Origin: an uncultured Sphingomonadaceae bacterium
Lineage (GTDB): Bacteria > Pseudomonadota > Alphaproteobacteria > Sphingomonadales > Sphingomonadaceae
Reading direction: 5' to 3'
DNA length: 64,000 nt
Assembly: GCA_947499975.1 (NCBI GenBank)
Contig: CANMQE010000002.1
Span: 124,001 to 188,000, forward strand
In this document: positions 1 to 8,891 of the stretch, one piece after another
Layout of the letters: each line of letters begins with the position of its first letter
How positions within the stretch are numbered: position 1 is the first letter of the stretch
Program-made: the position numbers and the translations under genes
Notes under the pieces: model-generated
The model's input: only the letters and a program-made list of their open reading frames with translations
Told to the model about the DNA's origin: nothing
The model's database searches: none

Positions 1-2
1 AT

Positions 3-389
3 GCGCGGCCCGCCGGTGCGCAGGTCAGCATAGAGATCACCAATCTGCGCAATCACGATGGCGTGATCCGCGCCTGCATGACGCGCGATGCCGATCGTTT
101 CCCACGCTGCCAGGATTCCTCGCAAGGATACCGCGTGGTGGTGCCCGCCGGCACGGCCAGCGTGGTGCGGTTCAACAATGTTTCGCCCGGCACTTATGCC
201 ATCGCGCTGCTGCATGACGAGAACGACAATGGCAAGGCGGACAGGGTTCTGGGCATGATGCCGCGCGAAGGCTTCGGCTTTTCCAACGATGCGCCTGTGA
301 ACATGGGGCCGCCCGCCTTCACCGACGCGGCGATCCGCGTGGGCGCCGCGCCCATGCGCCAGTCGATCCGCATGCGCTACATGCTGTAA
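3..389 (+). CDS. DUF2141 family protein, N-terminus outside the window
   Basis: The frame is already open at the left edge, so the true start and any signal peptide lie upstream; 128 residues are visible. They begin with a beta-strand-like segment (VSIEITNLRNHDG) and contain the D/N-rich stretch HDENDNGKAD followed by a GFGFSND turn, the pattern of DUF2141 proteins. These are small, mostly beta proteins, usually exported; no biochemical function is established for the family. The assignment rests on motif resemblance only. The neighbours give no functional hint. Confidence 0.7.
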   Translation, partial: ARPAGAQVSIEITNLRNHDGVIRACMTRDADRFPRCQDSSQGYRVVVPAGTASVVRFNNVSPGTYAIALLHDENDNGKADRVLGMMPREGFGFSNDAPVNMGPPAFTDAAIRVGAAPMRQSIRMRYML

Positions 390-465
390 TCAATCGCGAT
401 TGGCGGCGAAAATGCCGCTCGACTTTCGCACAACTTCACCAATTTTTTACCAAAACCGCCCAAAG

Positions 466-487
466 GTGTCTTTAGCTACGAAGACAC
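466..487. promoter_or_regulatory. perfect hairpin in the leader of the PAS gene
   Basis: The arms GTGTCTT and AAGACAC pair perfectly around the 8-nt loop TAGCTACG. The hairpin ends immediately before the AAGGAAGG ribosome-binding site of the PAS-domain gene. It could act in translation control, as an operator, or as a weak terminator for the upstream gene; no U-tract follows, which argues against a terminator. Confidence 0.35.
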
Positions 488-505
488 AAGGAAGGCGATT
501 TCGGC

Positions 506-1888
506 ATGGACACTTTGCGCGGCAGTTTCGGAGCGCTCGACACGGCAGACCTCGGACCGGGGCTGGATTCGATTGACGAGGATACCGAATACGCGGTGGA
601 CAACACCCCGCCTCCGGCCATCGGCACGGACGAGCGGCGGATGCAGGTGCGGGCCTATAATTTCTGGGCCAGCCTGCTGGATAATCGCAACTTCCCCTCG
701 ATCGACGACCTCGATCCCGATTCGCTGCCCGACTTCGGGCCGAACAGCGTGCTGCTGAACTTCTCACGCGGACTGGAAAATCCCGAAGTCGCCTATCTCG
801 GGGCCAATCTGGCGCAGGAATGCGACGCGACCGGCGTGGATATCTCGCAGCTCTCCGATATTCCGGCGCGTTCGCTGCTGAGCCGGATCACCGACCATTA
901 CATGCAGATCATCGCCAACCAGGCGCCCATCGGGTTCGAAGCCGAATTCGTGAACCAGCGCGGCGCGACGATCCTTTATCGCGGTATTCTGCTGCCGTTC
1001 TCCAGCGACGATGAAAGCATCGATTTCATCTACGGCGTCATCAACTGGAAAGAGATGGCCGGTGTCGGCGTCTCGGGCGAATTGCTGCTGGAAATCGATC
1101 AGGCGCTGGATACAGAAGGCGATGATGACGCGCCGGGGCCGCGCCCCCATGCCGCCGACGAGATGGTGGACTGGGCCGATGGCCCTGCAGACAATCCTAT
1201 CGTGGATGCAAGCCTCACCGATCATCTCACCAACGCGGAAGAGCCGGCAGAACCCGCACCTCTCAGCGCGCGCGAAGCGGCCGAGATGGGCCTTGCCGAC
1301 TGGCTGGCATCGGCGCGCGAACTGGCGCAGGCTGCGCGCAACAGCGAGGAGCGGACCCGGTCCTCCCTTTATGAGGCAGTATCGCGGGCCTATGATTTCG
1401 CGCTGGCTGCGCATGCCGAGCCGGAAGAATTTGCCGAGTTGCTGCAGGAATCCGGCCTGAAGGTGCAGGAGCGCGCCCCGATGACTCCGGTGGTAAAGCT
1501 GGTCTTCGGCAACGATTACGACAAGACGCGCCTCACCGAGTATGCCGCAGTGCTCAGCTGGGCGCAGCGAAACGAAGTGGCCCGCGGGGCCCTGGCAGAA
1601 CATCTGAAAAATGCCGATGGCGGGCTGAAGGCCATCATCGCGGCAGAACGCGCCATCCGGCGGGAGCAGGAGGGCAAGCCCCCCATTCCCGCATCGCGCG
1701 GCCCGAAAAAAGCCATCGCCCGCAAGTTGCGCGCAATGGAGCCGCGCCGCTTCGAAGCGCTGGGCGGAGGCGAGGAATTCGGCCTCGTGATGATCCGCCG
1801 CACGGAAAGCGGCGACGTGGTGATGCTGGGCGAAGTGCCCGCCAATGCCTCGCTGATCGAAAAGGCAGCGCGCCACCTGCTCGACTGA
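506..1888 (+). CDS. PAS domain-containing protein (PAS_5-like)
   Basis: A 460-residue soluble protein preceded by a good AAGGAAGG ribosome-binding site. Residues about 50-182 (from QVRAYNFWASLL to YGVINWKEM) have the layout of the PAS_5 family found mainly in alphaproteobacteria, including the conserved aromatic FW near the start and the FIYGVINW strand near the end. The rest is an acidic, low-complexity linker (about 195-250) and a C-terminal alpha/beta region without a recognised domain. No kinase, cyclase or DNA-binding output domain is visible. A role in signal sensing is inferred from the fold only. Confidence 0.7.
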   Translation: MDTLRGSFGALDTADLGPGLDSIDEDTEYAVDNTPPPAIGTDERRMQVRAYNFWASLLDNRNFPSIDDLDPDSLPDFGPNSVLLNFSRGLENPEVAYLGANLAQECDATGVDISQLSDIPARSLLSRITDHYMQIIANQAPIGFEAEFVNQRGATILYRGILLPFSSDDESIDFIYGVINWKEMAGVGVSGELLLEIDQALDTEGDDDAPGPRPHAADEMVDWADGPADNPIVDASLTDHLTNAEEPAEPAPLSAREAAEMGLADWLASARELAQAARNSEERTRSSLYEAVSRAYDFALAAHAEPEEFAELLQESGLKVQERAPMTPVVKLVFGNDYDKTRLTEYAAVLSWAQRNEVARGALAEHLKNADGGLKAIIAAERAIRREQEGKPPIPASRGPKKAIARKLRAMEPRRFEALGGGEEFGLVMIRRTESGDVVMLGEVPANASLIEKAARHLLD

Positions 1889-1950
1889 GAGGGGTCTGCC
1901 GCGGCCGATTGCCCCGGAACCCCGGATGCGCCGGATGGGTTAGGGAAGCC

Positions 1951-3075
1951 ATGCCCCTTTTCCCGACCCGTCCGCTGCGCATCCAACCCTATTTCGGCCA
2001 TCGCAGCCGCTCCCGCCTGATCCTGTCTGCCCGCGCCTTGCGCGCAGGAGACGCGCAGTTCGAGGAGCAATCGCGCCTGGCCGCCATCGGCACGATGCTG
2101 GGACAATTCATCAGCCACGAAGTAGAGGGCGTGCCCGTTACACTGCATGTCGACGGGGCGGACGGCCCGCTGCTGAAGCGCCGGCAGGTCAGCGATTCCG
2201 AAGGCTTCGTGCATTTCGATATCGCGCTGGAGCCGGAATGGGATCTGCCCGAACACCCGGTATGGGAAACCGCGCGGCTGGAATGGGATACACCCGATGG
2301 CCCGCAGCAGGTGGATGCCCATGTGCTGGCGCCTGGGGCGGACGGCAGGCTGGCCGTCATCTCCGATATCGACGACACGATCATCGAGACAGGCATTACC
2401 GGCGGCCTGCGTTCCGTGGCGAAGAACTGGGACAGGGTCTTTGCCAGAATGCCCGGCCAGCGCGACGTGGTGCCCGGTGCCGAGACATTTTACGGCGAGC
2501 TGGGCGGCGCGCGTCCTGCCACGGGGCGCAAATGCGCGAAGGAACAGCAGCCCGCCACCAAGCGGCCGTTCTTCTACGTATCGTCCAGCCCGTGGAACCT
2601 GTTTTCCTACCTCGTCGCCTTCCAGCGCATGCGTGACATGCCGCTGGGCCCGATAAAGCTGCGCGACTGGGGGCTGAACCGTCAGACATTCGGCAAATCG
2701 AGCCACGGCAATCACAAGACGGACGCCATCGCCGATATCATGGCGATGTACCCCGACATGAAGTTCGCCATGATCGGAGACGATACGCAAGGTGACCTGC
2801 CCGCTTTCGCCAATGCGGTGGAGCGGTTTCCCGACCAGGTTGCCGCGGTGTTCCTGCGCACGGTTTCCGCCGAGGTTTTCTCGCCGGAGGAAGAAGCGGG
2901 AATCGCCACGATCCGCGATGCCGGCATTCCGCTGTGGATGGGCGAGGACTATGCCACCGGGCTGGAATTCCTGCGCGCGAACGGCTTCACGCCCAAGGGC
3001 GAAACGCAGCAGATCGTGAAAACGGTGGACCGCGTGGAGAACCCTGTCGCAGAGGAACCGGCCAGCGAAGGCTAG
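1951..3075 (+). CDS. App1-type phosphatase domain protein (DUF2183)
   Basis: A 374-residue protein. The start at MPLFPTRP was preferred to an upstream in-frame ATG because it follows a GGGAAG ribosome-binding site. It carries the HAD-like DxDxT motif as SDIDDTI (D139, D141) and a second acidic motif MIGDDTQGD near residue 277, as in the phosphatidate phosphatase APP1 catalytic domain (DUF2183). The eukaryotic relative dephosphorylates phosphatidate; the bacterial substrate is not known. A short GC-rich hairpin (3075-3092, arms GCGCGC) follows the stop directly. The next gene begins 84 bp downstream on the same strand. Confidence 0.8.
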   Translation: MPLFPTRPLRIQPYFGHRSRSRLILSARALRAGDAQFEEQSRLAAIGTMLGQFISHEVEGVPVTLHVDGADGPLLKRRQVSDSEGFVHFDIALEPEWDLPEHPVWETARLEWDTPDGPQQVDAHVLAPGADGRLAVISDIDDTIIETGITGGLRSVAKNWDRVFARMPGQRDVVPGAETFYGELGGARPATGRKCAKEQQPATKRPFFYVSSSPWNLFSYLVAFQRMRDMPLGPIKLRDWGLNRQTFGKSSHGNHKTDAIADIMAMYPDMKFAMIGDDTQGDLPAFANAVERFPDQVAAVFLRTVSAEVFSPEEEAGIATIRDAGIPLWMGEDYATGLEFLRANGFTPKGETQQIVKTVDRVENPVAEEPASEG

Positions 3076-3158
3076 CGCGCAAATCCGCGCGCACAGATAA
3101 GGCCGCGAAATCTTCAGTTCCGGTTCATTCCGAGAACCGCTATCTAGCCTGCGACACC

Positions 3159-4532
3159 ATGGCACTTCTCAAGTCCTTTATCGGCCGCTTGCTCGTGATG
3201 CTGGCAGCTTGCGCGATGATCGTGCAGCCCGCTGCCGCGCAAGGCATGAACATCCTGCGCGATGCAGAAACGGAGACGCTGCTGCAGGACATGGTCGATC
3301 CGCTGGCAGAAGCCGCGGGCCTGCGGGAGGGGGCGGTGGAGATCGTGCTGGTCAACAATGGTTCCATCAACGCCTTCGTCGCGGGCGGGCAGCGTATTTT
3401 CGTGCATTCCGGGCTGATCAATGCCGCCGATCATGCCAACGAGATCGAAGGCGTGCTGGCGCACGAGCTTGGCCACATCACCGGCGGCCATATCAATCGC
3501 TTTTCCGAAGGTGCCGGCAACGCCACCAAGATCACCCTGCTCTCCACCCTGCTGGCCGTAGGGGTGGCACTGGCGGGCGGCGGGGAAGCGGCAATGGGCG
3601 TGATGGCGGCGGGCCAGCAGGCGGCCATGGGCAGCTTCCTGGCGTTCAGCCGCACGCAGGAAGCCAGCGCCGATGCGGCAGGCGCGCAATATCTTTCGGA
3701 TGCCGGGATCAGCGGGCGCGGCAGCCTGGCCTTCTTCGAGAAGCTGCAGAATTACGAATTCCGCCGCAATATCAGCCAGACGCAGGACCGCGAATATTCG
3801 CGCACCCACCCGCTATCGGGCAATCGCATTGCGCGGCTGCGGGAGGAATACGTGGTCGATCCGGCGTGGGATACGCCCACCGACCCTGAGATGGAGGCCC
3901 GCTTCCAGCGCGCCAAGGCCAAGCTGTTCGGCTATCTCGCCAAGCCGGAGCGCACGCTAACCGCCTTTCCCGATTACATGACCGGCGCGCCCGCACGATA
4001 CGCCCGCGCCTATGCCTATCACCAGCAGGCCCGCGTGGATGAGGCGCTGGAAGAGGTGAACGCGCTGATCGAGATGGACCCGCTAGATCCCTACTTCCTG
4101 GAACTGAAGGGCCAGATCCTGCTGGAATCAGGGCACGTGGAAGAGGCGCTGCCGCCCTTGCGCGAAGCCACGCGCCTGACTGGCTCCAACCCGCTGATCG
4201 CATCGTCCCTTGGCCATGCCCTGATCGCCACGGAAGATGCCGGCAATCTGGACGAGGCGGAGGCCGTGCTGCGCGCAGCAGTGGGCCGTGACCATGAAAA
4301 TCCCTTTGCCTGGTATCAGCTTGGCGTGGTGTACGGCCAGCGCGGCGACATTCCCCGCGCCCGTCTTGCCAGCGCCGAACAACAGGTGATGCAGGGCAAT
4401 TATTCCAGCGCGCTGGTGAATGCGCAGGCCGCGGAAAGTGCCCTGCCCACAGGATCTTCCGACTGGCTGCGGGCGCAGGACGTGGCGCTGCAGGCGCGCG
4501 GATTGCTTGAACGCCAGCGGGATCGCAACTAG
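3159..4532 (+). CDS. periplasmic M48 family metalloprotease with TPR region
   Basis: A 457-residue exported protease. A signal peptide (MALLKSFIGRLLVMLAACA, cleaved near AAAQG) is followed by a peptidase M48 domain whose zinc motif HELGH occupies residues 102-106, with the downstream glutamate expected in the FSRTQEASADAAGAQYL segment. The C-terminal third is helical with TPR-like repeats (about 290-450). This is the architecture of BepA/YfgC, which degrades or chaperones misassembled outer-membrane proteins, so an envelope quality-control role is likely. It lies 9 bp upstream of a DsbA-family gene, which fits that role. The start was chosen at the signal peptide; the frame is open further upstream without support. 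Confidence 0.88.
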   Translation: MALLKSFIGRLLVMLAACAMIVQPAAAQGMNILRDAETETLLQDMVDPLAEAAGLREGAVEIVLVNNGSINAFVAGGQRIFVHSGLINAADHANEIEGVLAHELGHITGGHINRFSEGAGNATKITLLSTLLAVGVALAGGGEAAMGVMAAGQQAAMGSFLAFSRTQEASADAAGAQYLSDAGISGRGSLAFFEKLQNYEFRRNISQTQDREYSRTHPLSGNRIARLREEYVVDPAWDTPTDPEMEARFQRAKAKLFGYLAKPERTLTAFPDYMTGAPARYARAYAYHQQARVDEALEEVNALIEMDPLDPYFLELKGQILLESGHVEEALPPLREATRLTGSNPLIASSLGHALIATEDAGNLDEAEAVLRAAVGRDHENPFAWYQLGVVYGQRGDIPRARLASAEQQVMQGNYSSALVNAQAAESALPTGSSDWLRAQDVALQARGLLERQRDRN

Positions 4533-4541
4533 GCCTGTTCC

Positions 4542-5234
4542 ATGCGCTGGATCATCACTGTCTGTATCGCTCTTATCGCCGGTTTCGCCGGGGCGGCCGC
4601 CTGGGATTACGCGGGACTTGGCCCGGATCGCACTCGCCAGGCACTGCTGGCCAACCCTGAGATATTGCCCGAAGCCATGCAGGAGTTGCAGCGCCGCGAT
4701 ACGCTGGCGCGCATAGGACCGCTCCGCACGGAGCTGGAGGCACCCTTCCCCGGCGCCGTTTTGGGTAACCCGGATGGTGAAATCACGCTGGTGGAATTTA
4801 CCGATTACGCTTGCGGCTATTGCCGCCAGAGCCTGTCCCACGTGAACCAGCTGGTGGCGAACAACCCCGATCTGAAGGTGGTGATCCGCGAATATCCCAT
4901 CCTTTCCGAAGGCAGCGCCAATGCCGCGCGCATGGCCCTGGCAGCAGCGCAGCAGGGCCGATACGAGGCGTTTCACAATGCCATGTTCTCTGCCGAAAGC
5001 CTCTCCGACGAGAGCATCGCCGCAGCCGCAACGCAGGCGGGTGTCGATCTGGAGTTGGCGCGCGCCGCCATCGAGGAAGGCCGATACGAAGGCCAGCTTC
5101 AGAACAACGTGTTCCTCGCGCAGAATCTGGGCGTAAGCGGAACGCCTGCCTGGATCGTGGGCGACCAGGTGCTGTCGGGTGCGGTGGGAACAGACACGTT
5201 AGGCGCGGCAATCGCCGAGGCGCGCGATTCCTGA
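4542..5234 (+). CDS. DsbA family thiol:disulfide oxidoreductase
   Basis: A 230-residue protein with an N-terminal membrane anchor or signal (ITVCIALIAGFAGAAAW) and a thioredoxin-like DsbA fold. The active site is C91-G-Y-C94 within FTDYACGYCRQS, and the cis-proline loop is visible as SGTPAWIVG near residue 204. It probably oxidises or isomerises disulfides in the periplasm. It directly follows the M48 protease gene, so the two are probably co-transcribed and serve envelope protein folding and turnover. The sequence class resembles the ScsC/BdbD-like branch more than classical DsbA; the exact redox role is not determined. Confidence 0.88.
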   Translation: MRWIITVCIALIAGFAGAAAWDYAGLGPDRTRQALLANPEILPEAMQELQRRDTLARIGPLRTELEAPFPGAVLGNPDGEITLVEFTDYACGYCRQSLSHVNQLVANNPDLKVVIREYPILSEGSANAARMALAAAQQGRYEAFHNAMFSAESLSDESIAAAATQAGVDLELARAAIEEGRYEGQLQNNVFLAQNLGVSGTPAWIVGDQVLSGAVGTDTLGAAIAEARDS

Positions 5235-5301
5235 GGCGGGCCGCCTCGATCAGGGGTCTGATACCCGCAATAGCCCGCTGCAAAGCGGCAACCGGGACAC
5301 T

Positions 5302-6537
5302 ATGATGGGTGGCATGGCCATGCTGCCCATCAGTCCCCGTCCATTCTTTGCCGACAAGAACCGCGCGTTCTGGCGGTTGCAGATGCTGGGCTGGGGCGGC
5401 GCTTTCGTGTTCCGCTCTGCCACGACAATCGCCAACGAACGACCGCTGGATTTCCTGATAACGGTCGTCATCGGCGCCATCGCGGGCTTTTCCATCAGCA
5501 CCGTGCTGAGCGTGATCTATTCCGACCTCATCAACCGCCGCCCGTTGATCACCTGGACATCCACCGCCGTGGTGCTGCTGTTGGCCGTGACGGTTTCCGC
5601 CTTCATCAATGCCTGGACCTTCGACGTGTATCAGGGCGGCAGCGAAACGAGTTTCCTGCAACTGATGCTGGGCGTGGCCTATATCGACATGACGCTGCTG
5701 GGCGCGTGGTCGGCCCTTTATTACGCCATCAATTTCTTCCTGCAGGTGGAACAGCAGGCAGACCGGCTGGAACGGCTGGAAACACAGGCCACCAGCGCGC
5801 AGCTTGCCATGCTGCGATACCAGTTGAACCCGCATTTCCTGTTCAACACGCTCAATTCCATTTCCACGCTGGTGCTGCTGGGCGAGACGAAGCCCGCCAA
5901 CGCCATGCTCACCCGCCTCTCCAGCTTCCTGCGACATACCTTGGTGAGCCAGCCCGGCGGAAAGGTGACGGTGGCGCAGGAGGTGGAGACGCTGAAGCTC
6001 TATCTCGATATCGAACGCATGCGGTTCGAGGATCGCCTGCGCACCGATTTCCGCGTGGACGAGATGGCCGCGCGCGGCTGCATCCCGTCCTTCCTGCTCC
6101 AGCCGCTTATCGAGAACGCCATCAAATACGGCGTCTCCGCGCAGGAGGAAGGCGCGCGCATCAGTCTTACGGCGCAGGTAATCGGCAATATGCTGCGCCT
6201 GATCGTGTCCGATACCGGCCCCGGCCTCCAAGGCACGCAGCGCAATGCCGAGACGCTGGCCGCCACCCCGTCCTCCACCGGCGTGGGGCTGGCCAATATC
6301 CGCGACCGGCTGGCGCAGGCCTATGGCGAGGACAGCCGCTTTGAAATCGAAACCCCGCCCGATGGCGGTTTTACCGTAACCATCGAACTTCCTTTCGAAA
6401 AAGGCCCGGACGCACCCGATCCGAACGCGCTTGCGAAACCTAGTCGCTCCTCGTCGGTTGAACCGACAAGGGCATCACGAAATTCAGAAAGCGACGGCAT
6501 TCCCGTCCCAGCCCCCCGAACCGGAGCCAATGCATGA
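5302..6537 (+). CDS. LytS-type sensor histidine kinase
   Basis: A 411-residue membrane kinase with about four hydrophobic segments between residues 25 and 160, then a coiled linker (VEQQADRLERLETQ). The His_kinase domain (LytS/YehU type) has phospho-acceptor H178 in LNPHFLFNTLNS, and a GHKL ATPase domain with N-box (PLIENAIKYG) and G-box (DTGPGL) follows. No extracellular sensor domain is present, so the signal is probably sensed in the membrane. The stop overlaps the start of the LytTR regulator by 4 bp, which identifies its partner. Several in-frame ATGs lie within the first five codons, so the exact start is uncertain by a few residues. Confidence 0.92.
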   Translation: MMGGMAMLPISPRPFFADKNRAFWRLQMLGWGGAFVFRSATTIANERPLDFLITVVIGAIAGFSISTVLSVIYSDLINRRPLITWTSTAVVLLLAVTVSAFINAWTFDVYQGGSETSFLQLMLGVAYIDMTLLGAWSALYYAINFFLQVEQQADRLERLETQATSAQLAMLRYQLNPHFLFNTLNSISTLVLLGETKPANAMLTRLSSFLRHTLVSQPGGKVTVAQEVETLKLYLDIERMRFEDRLRTDFRVDEMAARGCIPSFLLQPLIENAIKYGVSAQEEGARISLTAQVIGNMLRLIVSDTGPGLQGTQRNAETLAATPSSTGVGLANIRDRLAQAYGEDSRFEIETPPDGGFTVTIELPFEKGPDAPDPNALAKPSRSSSVEPTRASRNSESDGIPVPAPRTGANA

Positions 6538-7328
6538 GCATCCGTACTATCCTCGTCGACGACGAAAAACTGGCCATCCAGGGCCTGCAACTGCGCCTGG
6601 AACCCTTCACCGATATCGAGATCATCGAAACCTGCGCCAACGGGCGCGAGGCAATCCGCGCGATCAAGACGCAAAAGCCCGACCTGGTGTTCCTCGACAT
6701 CCAGATGCCGGGTTTCGACGGGTTTTCCGTCGTGAAAGGGGTGATGGACGTGGATCCGCCGCTGTTCGTCTTCGTCACCGCCTATCAGGAACACGCCATC
6801 CGCGCCTTCGAAGCGAATGCCGTGAACTACCTGATGAAGCCGGTGGACGAGGACAAGCTGGCCGACACCATAGAGCGCGTGCGCCAGCGCCTTTCCGAAA
6901 AACGCTCTGCCGAAGAGGCGGAGAAGCTGAAGGACGTGCTGGCCGAAGTCAGCCCCGACAGCCTGGAAGTGCTGGGCGAGGATGGCGAGGCCACCGGCCG
7001 GTACGAAAAGATGATCAACGTGAAGGATCGTGGCCAGATCTTCCGCGTGGACGTCGACACCATCGAGCATATCGAGGCCGCCGGCGACTACATGTGCATC
7101 TACACCGGCGACAATTCGCTGATCCTGCGCGAAACGATGAAGGACCTGGAGCGCCGGCTGGACCCCAAGAACTTCCAGCGCGTCCACCGCTCCACCATCG
7201 TCAACCTCGACCAGGTGCGGCAGGTGAAACCGCACACCAATGGCGAATGCTTCCTGGTGCTTGATAGCGGCGCGGAAGTGAAGGTTTCGCGGTCGTATCG
7301 GGATGTCGTGGCGCGCTTCGTGCACTAG
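6534..7328 (+). CDS. LytTR family response regulator
   Basis: A 264-residue regulator with an N-terminal receiver domain (acidic pair DDE near residue 9, phospho-acceptor D55 in VFLDIQMPG, conserved lysine in LMKPVDE) and a C-terminal LytTR DNA-binding domain (about 155-262, with YMCIYTG and FQRVHRSTIVNLDQV). It is translationally coupled to the upstream LytS-type kinase. Its target genes cannot be read from the sequence. A second kinase/regulator pair of the same architecture is encoded at 45.9-47.9 kb. Confidence 0.93.
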   Translation: MSIRTILVDDEKLAIQGLQLRLEPFTDIEIIETCANGREAIRAIKTQKPDLVFLDIQMPGFDGFSVVKGVMDVDPPLFVFVTAYQEHAIRAFEANAVNYLMKPVDEDKLADTIERVRQRLSEKRSAEEAEKLKDVLAEVSPDSLEVLGEDGEATGRYEKMINVKDRGQIFRVDVDTIEHIEAAGDYMCIYTGDNSLILRETMKDLERRLDPKNFQRVHRSTIVNLDQVRQVKPHTNGECFLVLDSGAEVKVSRSYRDVVARFVH

Positions 7329-7337
7329 TTTGTTTTG

Positions 7338-7504
7338 CGAACCCGCCTCCGCGGGTTCGTCCTCGCTAGGAGCGCAGCAAGCTGCGCCCGCTGCGGGAGG
7401 GCGTTCGCCCTTGCAGTCCGCTAGGCGCGGACCGAGGCACCTCCTTCCTTGTCAGTTTGGCCGGGACACGGTTGCGCTAGCAACCGCAGGCGCGAACGCG
7501 CGCC
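7338..7504. repeat. row of perfect short hairpins upstream of nadC
   Basis: This intergenic stretch contains a series of separate inverted repeats: 7338-7359 (9-bp arms, loop CTCC), 7360-7371 (4-bp arms), 7372-7387 (arms GCGCAG/CTGCGC), 7398-7411 (arms AGGGC/GCCCT), 7416-7432 (arms GTCCGC/GCGGAC), 7469-7486 (7-bp arms CGGTTGC/GCAACCG) and 7489-7504 (arms GGCGCG/CGCGCC). Most loops are 4-5 nt. The first could terminate the two-component operon, but the row is much longer than a terminator needs. It looks like a REP-like repetitive element or a structured nadC leader. No coding function is apparent. Confidence 0.6.
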
Positions 7505-7587
7505 CGAGCTTTTGCGAGGATAGCCAAGTCAGCGGACGCGAACGCCGGCGCTTGAGGCTAAACAAAAGAAAGGCCACAAGCACCGAC

Positions 7588-8463
7588 ATGACAACATTCA
7601 AACTCGAGGGCTTCGACCTTCACGCATTTGTTCGAGACACGCTTGCGGAGGATCTGGGCGAGGGCCTGCCGGGCGGCGGCACGGATGTTACCGCCACCAG
7701 CGTCATCCCCGCAGATGCCCGCTTCGAGGGCGTGATGGATAGCCGCGATGCCATCACCGTGGCGGGCCTTCCGATTGCCGTCGGCTTCTTCCGCCATCTC
7801 GATCCGGATATGGAAATCGAATTGCTGGTGCATGATGGCGCGCAGGTGCAGCCCGGCACGGATCTGATGCGCCTTTCCGGCAATGCCCGCGCCATGCTGA
7901 CGGCGGAGCGCAGCGCGCTGAACACCGCGCAGCACCTTTCCGGCATCGCCACGCTGGTGCGCCGCTATGTCGATGCGATGCGGGCAGGCGGGGCCAATCC
8001 CGATTGCACCCTGCTGGATACCCGCAAGACCATTCCCGGCCTTCGCCACATAGAGAAATACGCGGTACGCATGGGCGGGGGCAGCAATCACCGCATGGGA
8101 TTGTGGGATGCCGCCATGATCAAGGATAACCACATCCTCGTGGCCGGAAACGTGGGCGAAGCGGTGCGCCGCGCGCGCGAGGCGGGCGTGCAGAACATCA
8201 TCTGCGAGGTGGACCTGCTGGAACAGATCGAGCCTGCGCTGGCGGCAGGGGCGGATCACCTCCTGCTCGACAACATGAGCCCGGAGACCCTGCGCGAAGC
8301 CGTGAAGATGATCGACGGCCGCGCCAGGACAGAGGCAAGCGGCGGCATCACGCTGGAAACAATCAGGGCCAAGGCGGCCAGCGGTGTGGATTACGTCTCC
8401 GTAGGCCGCCTGACGCAAAGCGCGCCTGCCGCCGATATCGGACTGGATTTCACTGTAGAATGA
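7588..8463 (+). CDS. nadC: nicotinate-nucleotide pyrophosphorylase (carboxylating)
   Basis: A 291-residue quinolinate phosphoribosyltransferase, the usual length. It converts quinolinate and PRPP to nicotinate mononucleotide in de novo NAD synthesis in the cytoplasm. Family hallmarks are ERSALNTAQHLSGIAT, the DTRKTIPGLRHIEKYAV active-site stretch, MIKDNHI and the C-terminal EASGGIT...VDYVSVGRLT barrel segment. The start is the ATG just before TTFKLEGF; upstream in-frame sequence runs through the hairpin row and is not coding. nadA and nadB are not in this window. The stop overlaps the next gene by 4 bp. Confidence 0.95.
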   Translation: MTTFKLEGFDLHAFVRDTLAEDLGEGLPGGGTDVTATSVIPADARFEGVMDSRDAITVAGLPIAVGFFRHLDPDMEIELLVHDGAQVQPGTDLMRLSGNARAMLTAERSALNTAQHLSGIATLVRRYVDAMRAGGANPDCTLLDTRKTIPGLRHIEKYAVRMGGGSNHRMGLWDAAMIKDNHILVAGNVGEAVRRAREAGVQNIICEVDLLEQIEPALAAGADHLLLDNMSPETLREAVKMIDGRARTEASGGITLETIRAKAASGVDYVSVGRLTQSAPAADIGLDFTVE

Positions 8464-8891
8464 AAACGGTCGAGGGGCCGCGCCCCTGGCCGATCCGGCT
8501 GTTCGCGGTCCTCTTTCTCGCTGCTGCCCTGATTCGACTGGTAGCCGGGTTGATCGATCCCACGCCAATGATCGCGGATCTCGTCCGCTGGTTTCCCGGT
8601 CAGATCATCACCTGGGACATGGCCATCGTCGCGCTCAGTGCGGAATTCACCATCGCGTGCATACCCGTGGCGCTGGTGTGGCTGCGCGGTGTGCGCATTG
8701 CCCGCGTACTGGTTGGCGTGATGGCAGGCGTGCGGGTGATCACATTCGACCCCGCGCCGCGGATGGCGGGCGTGCCTGTCGATCAACTGGCGCTGCTTCT
8801 TTCGGTGGCGGCGGCGGTTCTGCTATTCACGCCGCAGGCTAACCGCTGGTTTACGCCAAAGGACAGAAGCGATGCCGAGCATTTTCATTAG
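8460..8891 (+). CDS. small integral membrane protein, unknown
   Basis: A 143-residue protein with about four hydrophobic segments (near residues 13-32, 43-60, 64-88 and 106-124) and short charged loops. It begins within the nadC stop (ATGA overlap) and its end overlaps the RNase T2 start by 20 bp, so the three genes are probably one transcript. No catalytic motif or recognised family is visible. A function in NAD metabolism cannot be inferred from position alone. Confidence 0.7.
   Translation: MKTVEGPRPWPIRLFAVLFLAAALIRLVAGLIDPTPMIADLVRWFPGQIITWDMAIVALSAEFTIACIPVALVWLRGVRIARVLVGVMAGVRVITFDPAPRMAGVPVDQLALLLSVAAAVLLFTPQANRWFTPKDRSDAEHFH

Noticed and set aside
1516..3165. A 549-codon minus-strand frame opposite the PAS and DUF2183 genes.
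   Set aside because: Spans two real genes and the gap between them on the other strand; no family features.
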